DNA of 63,632 bases, taken from the NCBI RefSeq assembly GCF_017832355.1, contig NZ_JAFIBY010000013.1, forward strand, positions 1-63,632. The letters are read 5' to 3'. Each line of letters opens with the position of its first letter. Position 1 is the first letter of the stretch. Source of the stretch: Serratia sp. PL17 (GTDB taxonomy: Bacteria; Pseudomonadota; Gammaproteobacteria; Enterobacterales; Enterobacteriaceae). The position numbers and the translations under genes were made by a program. Positions 57,478 to 63,632 of the stretch are shown here, piece after piece. The notes under the pieces are model-generated. The model was given only the letters and a program-made list of their open reading frames with translations. It searched no databases and was not told the DNA's origin.

Positions 57478-60126
57478 ATGAGCCAGCGAGGGTTAGAAGC
57501 GCTTTTACGTCCCAAATCGATTGCCGTTCTCGGCGCTTCACAACAACCTGGCCGTGCCGGCAATCTGATGATGAGCAACCTGTTGGCGGGGGGATTCAAC
57601 GGGCCCGTAATGCCCGTCACGCCAAGCTACAAGGCCGTCTGCGGGGTAATGGCGTACCCGGACGTTGCCAGCCTGCCTATCAGCCCCGATCTGGCAATAC
57701 TTTGCACCCATGCACGACGCAACCTCGTACTAATTCAGGCTCTGGGTGAGCGCGGATGCAAAACCGCCATTGTTCTCTCTTCTCCTCCAGAGCAGTTCGC
57801 CGAGTTAAAGGCTTATGCGCAGCGTTATTCAATGCGCCTGCTAGGACCAAACAGTCTGGGCCTGCTGGCCCCTTGGCAAGGTATCAATGCCAGTTTCTCG
57901 CCGGTCCCGATCCTCAAGGGCAAGCTGGCGTTCATTTCCCAGTCCGCCGCAGTGGCCAATACTATCCTCGACTGGGCACAGCAGCGCGAAGTCGGTTTTT
58001 CCTATTTTATTGCGCTGGGCGACAGCCTGGATATTGACGTCGACGACCTGCTGGACTTTCTGGCTCGCGACAGTAAAACCAGCGCTATCTTGCTGTATCT
58101 GGAAAACATCAGCGATGCACGTCGCTTTTTATCTGCATCCCGCAGTGCTTCCCGCAACAAGCCGATTCTGGTCGTCAAAAGTGGTCGCAGTCAGCAAGCC
58201 CAGTTATTGCTCAACAGCCAGCAAGGGTTAGATGCCGCCTACGATGCGGCCATTCAACGTGCCGGGTTATTGCGCGTGCAGGATACCCATGAGCTGTTCT
58301 CCGCGGTAGAAACCCTGAGCCATATGCACCCGCTGCGCGGAGAACGGCTGATGATTGTCAGTAACGGGGCCGCACCTGCTGCGATGGCATTGGATGAATT
58401 ATTGGGGCGCAACGGTAAGCTGGCACTGTTGGGAGACGAGACCCTGGCGCAGCTTACTGACGCGCTACCCGAATTTATCCCTGCCGGTAACCCGATTGAC
58501 CTGCGCGACGACGCAACACCGCAACGTTATTTGGCTGCGGTGAAAACACTGCTCGACAGCCATGACTACGACGCCTTACTGCTGATCCACGCGCCAAGCG
58601 CTGCGGCTCCAGGTACGATCACCGCTGAACGCATTATTGAAGCCATTCGCCAACACCCCCGCGGCAAACGAATGACACTCCTTACCAACTGGTGTGGTGA
58701 GTATTCGTCGCAGGAAGCCCGGCGGCTATTTACCGAAGCCGGTATTCCAACCTACCGTACCCCGGAAGGTGCGGTAACCGCATTTATGCACATGGTGGAA
58801 TATCGCCGTAATCAGAAACAGCTAAAAGAGACCCCGGCATTGCCAATAGGTCTGACGGCCAATACCGCAGATGCTCACCGGCTAATTCAACAGGCGTTGT
58901 CTGAAGGCGCAACGCAGCTCGATACCCACGAAGTACAATCGATTCTGCAAGCCTATGATCTGACAACCTTACCCACCTGGATTGCCGAAGACAGCGCCGA
59001 GGCAGTGCATATTGCCGAACAGATTGGTTACCCGGTAGCGCTCAAACTGCGTTCACCCGATATTCCCCATAAGTCTGAAGTTCAGGGCGTCATGCTTTAC
59101 TTACGCACCGCGACCGAAGTACAGCGGGCTGCAGAAGCCATTCTCGATCGCGTGAAGCGCACCTATCCGCAGGCCCGCATTCACGGCCTGTTGGTACAGA
59201 GTATGGCCAACCGCGCCGGGGCACAGGAACTGCGCATTGCTGTAGAACAAGATGCCATTTTTGGCCCACTGATTATGCTTGGCGAGGGCGGGATTGAATG
59301 GCGGCAGGAAAATCAGGTTTCTGTAGCTCTCCCCCCATTAAATATGGCACTGGCACGCTATCTGGTGTTGCAGGCCGTGAAAGGGGGCAAAATCCGCGGA
59401 CGCAGTGCCCTGAGACCGCTGGATATTCCAGGGTTGAGTCGCTTGTTGGTGCAGGTGTCCAACCTGATCCTCGATTGCCCGGAAATTACTCGGCTGGACA
59501 TCCACCCGGTATTGGCCTCCGGCAGTGAGTTCACCCTTCTCGATGTCTCCATGCAACTTGCGCCCTTTACCGGCGATCCACAGGCACGTCTGGCCATTCG
59601 TCCTTATCCACACGAGCTGGAAGAAACCATCGAATTGAAAGACGGTTCACACTGTCTGTTCAGGCCGATCTTGCCGGAGGATGAACCGGCGTTGAAACAC
59701 TTTATCGATCGTGTGACCAAAGAAGATCTCTATTATCGCTACTTCAGCGAGATCAACGAGTTTACCCATGACGATTTGGCTAACATGACGCAGATCGACT
59801 ACGATCGGGAGATGGCTTTTGTTGCCGTGCGCGATGAACATATCATTGGTGTCACGCGCGCCCTGTCCGACCCAGACAATATCGATGCGGAGTTCGCCGT
59901 ATTGGTACGGTCCGATCTGAAAGGACTCGGTTTGGGGCGCCAACTGCTTGAGAAAATGATCGCCTATGCTCGCGCCCACGGGCTGGCCCGTCTGACCGGG
60001 ATCACCATGCCAAACAACCGCGGAATGATCGGGCTGGCACAGCGACTGGGCTTTAGCATCGATGTGCAACTTGAGGATGGCATCGTCAATTTGACCCTGC
60101 CGTTGCAAGCGGAGGATGCGCAGTGA
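57478..60126 (+). CDS. patZ: Protein lysine acetyltransferase PatZ/Pka
   Basis: 882 residues (E. coli 886). The N-terminal 690 or so are an NDP-forming acyl-CoA synthetase-like region (GLEALLRPKSIAVLGASQQPGRAGNLMMSNLLAGG, KRMTLLTNWCGEYSSQEARRLF, and an ATP-grasp segment). The C-terminal 170 are a GNAT domain with VRSDLKGLGLGRQLLEKMI, the acetyl-CoA loop. It acetylates Lys of acetyl-CoA synthetase and other proteins. ATG 57478 has AAGGAG. Immediately upstream of pssA, as in E. coli. Confidence 0.97.
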   Translation: MSQRGLEALLRPKSIAVLGASQQPGRAGNLMMSNLLAGGFNGPVMPVTPSYKAVCGVMAYPDVASLPISPDLAILCTHARRNLVLIQALGERGCKTAIVLSSPPEQFAELKAYAQRYSMRLLGPNSLGLLAPWQGINASFSPVPILKGKLAFISQSAAVANTILDWAQQREVGFSYFIALGDSLDIDVDDLLDFLARDSKTSAILLYLENISDARRFLSASRSASRNKPILVVKSGRSQQAQLLLNSQQGLDAAYDAAIQRAGLLRVQDTHELFSAVETLSHMHPLRGERLMIVSNGAAPAAMALDELLGRNGKLALLGDETLAQLTDALPEFIPAGNPIDLRDDATPQRYLAAVKTLLDSHDYDALLLIHAPSAAAPGTITAERIIEAIRQHPRGKRMTLLTNWCGEYSSQEARRLFTEAGIPTYRTPEGAVTAFMHMVEYRRNQKQLKETPALPIGLTANTADAHRLIQQALSEGATQLDTHEVQSILQAYDLTTLPTWIAEDSAEAVHIAEQIGYPVALKLRSPDIPHKSEVQGVMLYLRTATEVQRAAEAILDRVKRTYPQARIHGLLVQSMANRAGAQELRIAVEQDAIFGPLIMLGEGGIEWRQENQVSVALPPLNMALARYLVLQAVKGGKIRGRSALRPLDIPGLSRLLVQVSNLILDCPEITRLDIHPVLASGSEFTLLDVSMQLAPFTGDPQARLAIRPYPHELEETIELKDGSHCLFRPILPEDEPALKHFIDRVTKEDLYYRYFSEINEFTHDDLANMTQIDYDREMAFVAVRDEHIIGVTRALSDPDNIDAEFAVLVRSDLKGLGLGRQLLEKMIAYARAHGLARLTGITMPNNRGMIGLAQRLGFSIDVQLEDGIVNLTLPLQAEDAQ

Positions 60127-60279
60127 CCTATGTCGCAATGCGCTACGAATCCACCACTTAACGCCAAAACATACGCACAATCGGGGCAACTAGTGGTATT
60201 ATCGCCCGATTATTCGATTTATTGTTTTTCCGTATTTGGCGTTCAGGCCATCTAATCATGAGAGAAGAAGCGCACTGTG

Positions 60280-61635
60280 ATGTTGTCAAAATTTAAACGT
60301 AGCAAACATCAACAACACCTTGCACAACTGCCCAAATTCCCTCAGACGGTAGCTGATGTACGTACCTTGTACACACCGTCTGATTACCGCGCTACGCTGC
60401 TGGACTTAATCGCTCACGCTACCAAACGCATTTATCTGGTCGCTTTGTATCTGGAGCACGACGACGCCGGACGCGATATCCTCAATGCCCTTTATCAGGC
60501 GAAGCAGCGATGCCCGGAATTGGAGATTTGCATTCTGGTTGACTGGCATCGTGCCCAGCGTGGGCGCATCGGCGCCGCGGCTGCCAATACAAACGCTGAC
60601 TGGTACTGCGCCATGGCAAACCAGCACCCGGGGCTGTCCGTGCCGATATATGGCGTGCCCGTCAATACCCGTGAAGCCTTGGGCGTGTTGCACCTGAAAG
60701 GCTTTGTGATTGACGATACCGTGATTTATAGCGGTGCCAGCATCAACGACGTTTACTTACATCAGCATGAGAAATACCGTTACGACCGTTACCAGCTGCT
60801 CACCAACGGCGAATTGGCGAATACTCTGATCGATTACATCAAACAGCACCTATTGTCCGCTGGTGCAGTACAACGATTGGATCGTGACGATCGTCCGAAA
60901 AGCCCTGAGATCAAAAACGAAACTCGCCTTTTCCGCTTTGGCCTGCGCCGCGCCGGCTATCAGTTTCGCAATAAGGCAGGTAACGACGAGCTTGCAGTAA
61001 CGCCGCTGGTTGGGCTGGGCAAGCAAAGCGTATTGAATAAAACGATTCACCATCTGATGTCCTGCGCCGATCAAAAACTGACGCTGTGTACGCCTTACTT
61101 CAACCTCCCGGCGTTACTGGTACGCAATATCATTTCTCTGCTGCGCGAAGGCAAACAGGTAGAAATCATTGTTGGCGATAAAACCGCGAATGACTTCTAT
61201 ATTCCGGAAGATCAGCCGTTCAAAATTATCGGTGCGTTACCTTACCTGTATGAAATCAACCTGCGACGCTTTCTGAGTCGCCTGCAGCGTTATGTCGATA
61301 CCGGTCAGCTGATTGTTCGTTTGTGGAAAGACGGCGATAACAGCTATCACCTGAAAGGCATGTGGGTAGATGATGAATGGCAGTTGATTACCGGTAATAA
61401 CCTTAACCCGCGGGCGTGGCGATTGGATCTGGAGAATGCCATTCTCATTCACGATCCTAAGCAAGAGTTACGTGAGCAGCGACACAAAGAGTTGGAATGC
61501 ATCCGTACCCACACCACCGTGGTGGGGCACTATCTGGAATTACAAAGCATTCAGCAGTATCCGGTTAAAGTGCGCAAACTGATCCGTCGTCTGCGCCGTA
61601 TCCGCATCGACAGATTGATTAGCCGTATACTGTAA
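60280..61635 (+). CDS. pssA: CDP-diacylglycerol-serine O-phosphatidyltransferase PssA
   Basis: 451 residues, as in E. coli. A phospholipase D-type enzyme with two HxKxxxxD motifs: LHLKGFVIDDTVIYSGASIND and YHLKGMWVDDEWQLITGNNLNP. It makes phosphatidylserine for phosphatidylethanolamine synthesis and acts at the membrane surface or bound to ribosomes. The C-terminal basic part (VRKLIRRLRRIRIDRLISRIL) is conserved. ATG 60280 matches E. coli; a GTG one codon earlier is less likely. Confidence 0.98.
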   Translation: MLSKFKRSKHQQHLAQLPKFPQTVADVRTLYTPSDYRATLLDLIAHATKRIYLVALYLEHDDAGRDILNALYQAKQRCPELEICILVDWHRAQRGRIGAAAANTNADWYCAMANQHPGLSVPIYGVPVNTREALGVLHLKGFVIDDTVIYSGASINDVYLHQHEKYRYDRYQLLTNGELANTLIDYIKQHLLSAGAVQRLDRDDRPKSPEIKNETRLFRFGLRRAGYQFRNKAGNDELAVTPLVGLGKQSVLNKTIHHLMSCADQKLTLCTPYFNLPALLVRNIISLLREGKQVEIIVGDKTANDFYIPEDQPFKIIGALPYLYEINLRRFLSRLQRYVDTGQLIVRLWKDGDNSYHLKGMWVDDEWQLITGNNLNPRAWRLDLENAILIHDPKQELREQRHKELECIRTHTTVVGHYLELQSIQQYPVKVRKLIRRLRRIRIDRLISRIL

Positions 61636-61660
61636 TCCCGCTATAATTCAGCTATCGCAG

Positions 61661-61686
61661 ACCCCGGCCAATGTCGGGGTTTTTTA
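61661..61686 (+). terminator. pssA terminator
   Basis: ACCCCG (61661-61666) pairs with CGGGGT (61675-61680), followed by T6. Confidence 0.85.
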
Positions 61687-61714
61687 TATGCCATGACAAC
61701 AGGATGTTTTCATT

Positions 61715-62047
61715 ATGCGCCCACTCCGCAGCCTGGCCGTACTCCCCTTTTTACTTTTCACCAGCGGCTGCACCCATTTGGCCAATGACAGTTGGACCGG
61801 TAAGGACAAAGCGCAGCATTTTGTTGCTTCTGCTGCCTTTGCTGCCGCCGGTGCTGCGTATGGCGATCATCAAAACTGGAGTGAAGCCCGTAGCCGTAGT
61901 TTCGGCCTGATGTTCTCAATTGGGCTCGGTGCCGCCAAAGAACTGTATGACAGTCGTGAAGGCGGCACCGGTTGGAGCTGGAAGGACTTTGCCTGGGATG
62001 TCGCGGGCGCCGCGACCGGTTATAGCCTGTATCACGCCACTCGCTGA
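61715..62047 (+). CDS. yfiM: YfiM family lipoprotein
   Basis: 110 residues: signal peptide with lipobox FTSGC (acylated Cys19), then [69 protein letters not shown]. This is a small outer-membrane-type lipoprotein of unknown function with conserved Gly-rich helices. Its start follows AGGA. Neighbours match E. coli (pssA-yfiM-kgtP). Convergent with kgtP, with only one base between the stop codons. Confidence 0.95.
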   Translation: MRPLRSLAVLPFLLFTSGCTHLANDSWTGKDKAQHFVASAAFAAAGAAYGDHQNWSEARSRSFGLMFSIGLGAAKELYDSREGGTGWSWKDFAWDVAGAATGYSLYHATR

Positions 62048-62048
62048 T

Positions 62049-63359
62049 TCACAGTTGGATTTCTTTTCCTTTGCGATGCAAGCGAAGTGACACGATCAAC
62101 GCCAGTAGACACATGCCGGAAACATACCAGAAGAAGGCATTTTCCGCGCCGAAGGATTTCAGCGACAACGCCACATATTCTGCTGACCCACCAAACATTG
62201 CGTTAGCGACCGCGTAGGATAGTCCAACCCCTAATGCCCGCACTTCCGGCGGGAACATTTCAGCTTTCAGCAGCCCGCTGATCGAGGTATAGAAACTCAC
62301 AATAAACAGCGCCAGGACAATCAGACCGAAGGCGGCATAAGGATTAGTGACATTTTTCAACGTCAGCAGGATCGGCACCGTCAATAAGGTCGCAAACGAG
62401 GCGAAGATCAGCATTGAGCTGCGGCGGCCAATCTTGTCCGATAATGCCCCGACCAACGGTTGCAACAGCATGTAGATAAATAGCGCCGCAGTCATGATGC
62501 CACTGGCCAACTTGGCATCCATTCCAGAGGTGTTAACCAAATACTTCTGCATGTAGGTGGTAAAGGTATAAAAGCTCAACGAGCCACCGGCAGTAAAGCC
62601 CAGTACCATCAGGAAGGCTTTGCGGTTTTTCCACAATCCTTTCAGTGAACCGGCGTCTTTATGATTACGCGTTTTGGCATCGGAGGTTTCATTCAGTGAG
62701 CGACGCAGATACAACGCCACCACGGCCAATACGGCCCCAATGGCAAAAGGAATACGCCACCCCCACGCCTTGAGTTCGTCAGCAGAGAGGATTTGTTGTA
62801 ACGCAACCAGAACCAGCAGCGCCAGTAATTGGCCACCAATCAGCGTCACATATTGGAAAGAAGCATAGAATCCACGTCGCCCCTTTATTGCCACCTCACT
62901 CATATAGGTGGCACTGGTACCGTACTCACCGCCGACGGACAATCCCTGGAATAATCGTGCGATCAACAGCAGTGCGGGCGCCCAGCTACCGATGGATTCA
63001 TAAGTCGGTAAACAGGCGATCACCAGCGATCCTGCACACATCATGCAGACTGAAATCAACATCGAGTTTTTACGGCCATGCTTGTCGGCGATATAACCGA
63101 ATAACCAACCACCGATAGGGCGCATAAAGAAACCAGCAGCAAATACGCCGGCGGTTTGCAGTAATTGGGTCGTGCTATTACCTGCTGGGAAAAAAGATGC
63201 GGCAAAGTAAATAGAACAAAAGGAATAGACGTAAAAATCAAACCATTCCACCAGGTTTCCCGACGATGCCCCAACAATGGCGAAAATGCGCTTCTTTTTA
63301 TCTTGGACAACCAGATCAGCGCCCTCCCCATCCACAATAACCGAGGTTGTTTCTGTCAT
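62049..63359 (-). CDS. kgtP: Alpha-ketoglutarate MFS permease KgtP
   Basis: 436 residues, 12 membrane helices, MHS branch of [46 protein letters not shown] (motif A) and [22 protein letters not shown] are nearly identical to E. coli KgtP, a proton symporter for 2-oxoglutarate. The start at 63359 follows GGAGAATATAAA. Lies next to the 5S rRNA terminator, like the E. coli kgtP-rrfG neighbourhood. Confidence 0.97.
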   Translation of the reverse strand: MTETTSVIVDGEGADLVVQDKKKRIFAIVGASSGNLVEWFDFYVYSFCSIYFAASFFPAGNSTTQLLQTAGVFAAGFFMRPIGGWLFGYIADKHGRKNSMLISVCMMCAGSLVIACLPTYESIGSWAPALLLIARLFQGLSVGGEYGTSATYMSEVAIKGRRGFYASFQYVTLIGGQLLALLVLVALQQILSADELKAWGWRIPFAIGAVLAVVALYLRRSLNETSDAKTRNHKDAGSLKGLWKNRKAFLMVLGFTAGGSLSFYTFTTYMQKYLVNTSGMDAKLASGIMTAALFIYMLLQPLVGALSDKIGRRSSMLIFASFATLLTVPILLTLKNVTNPYAAFGLIVLALFIVSFYTSISGLLKAEMFPPEVRALGVGLSYAVANAMFGGSAEYVALSLKSFGAENAFFWYVSGMCLLALIVSLRLHRKGKEIQL

Positions 63360-63544
63360 TTTATATTCTCCGAGCCTAATAAATCGTAGGTCAGCATCCC
63401 GCCGATTAAATGTAACTTAATTGTTATTGCATGGTTAACAACTAAAACAAATAGCGGGCGAAGAATATAGCGTGATTTATGTGATGCGTATTGAAGATTG
63501 GGATAAAAACTGATCAGAATTTAGGTAAATATTTATCGCAGACA

Positions 63545-63577
63545 AAACAAAAAGCCCTACGCTTTCACGTAGGGCTT
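63545..63577 (-). terminator. rRNA operon terminator
   Basis: On the minus strand AGCCCTACG / CGTAGGGCT is followed by TTTTTGTTTT (to about 63545). It lies 14 bp past the 5S 3' end, as expected for a rrn terminator. Confidence 0.88.
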
Positions 63578-63590
63578 GTTGCTTTATTTG

Positions 63591-63632
63591 ATGCCTGGCA
63601 GTGTCCTACTCTCGCATGGGGAGACCCCACAC
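63591..63632 (-). rRNA. rrf: 5S ribosomal RNA, 3' end (truncated by window edge)
   Basis: Read on the minus strand the last 42 bases end with ACTGCCAGGCAT and contain GTGTGGGGTCTCCCCATGCGAGAGTAGG in part, the 3' third of enterobacterial 5S rRNA. The rest lies outside the window, indicating an rRNA operon running leftwards from the right edge. Position beside kgtP corresponds to E. coli rrnG. Confidence 0.95.

Overview
The window is chromosomal DNA of an enterobacterium, most likely a Serratia of the plymuthica/liquefaciens/proteamaculans kind. This is inferred from moderately high GC, ERIC elements, a tmRNA tag identical to the E. coli one, and near full-length matches to E. coli housekeeping proteins. 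It strings together blocks that lie near 58-60 min in E. coli (bamE-rnfH-ratA-smpB-ssrA; nrdHIEF-proVWX-ygaYZH-emrRAB; yfiF-trxC-tapT-patZ-pssA-yfiM-kgtP-5S rRNA), with a long species-variable accessory stretch between them. No phage, plasmid, transposase, integrase or CRISPR array was seen.

Layout. 1-2.5 kb: tandem ERIC elements, bamE (outer-membrane assembly), rnfH/ratA, and smpB with ssrA (ribosome rescue). 2.5-30 kb: accessory region rich in regulator/enzyme pairs. It holds LysR/SDR/metallo-hydrolase, AraC and LysE, a decayed NAD(P)-binding gene, two coupled alpha/beta hydrolases opposite a LysR, an aldo-keto reductase beside a LysR, zinT behind a Zur-like operator, small acetyltransferases, DoxX, smrA, two MFS pumps, a membrane-anchored AraC protein opposite a secreted hydrolase, asr with an overlooked ydgU-like micro-gene, a NicO metal exporter, an ElaB/YqjD protein and a MocR/AhpD pair.

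30-34 kb: nrdHIEF (class Ib ribonucleotide reductase) behind two NrdR boxes. 34-41 kb: a DUF1289 protein, a second SDR/LysR/metallo-hydrolase group, and a 2-hydroxycarboxylate transporter divergent from a CitA/CitB-type two-component system. 41-46 kb: the proU glycine-betaine/proline-betaine ABC transporter with two tandem ProX proteins. 46-54.5 kb: LysR plus an intact YgaY-type MFS, the YgaZH branched-chain amino acid exporter, and emrR, a NodT-family outer-membrane factor, emrA and emrB, which together could form a complete tripartite pump. 54.5-63.6 kb: a composite ERIC element, yfiF, trxC, tapT, patZ, pssA, yfiM, kgtP, and the 3' end of a 5S rRNA marking an rRNA operon running in from the right.

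The less ordinary items are the cysteine-nucleophile hydrolase pair, the ydgU-like gene beside asr, the tandem ProX, the outer-membrane factor inside emr, the decayed NAD(P)-binding gene, the composite ERIC, a duplicated terminator module, and several putative operators. I did not see convincing evidence of a wholly novel multi-gene system.
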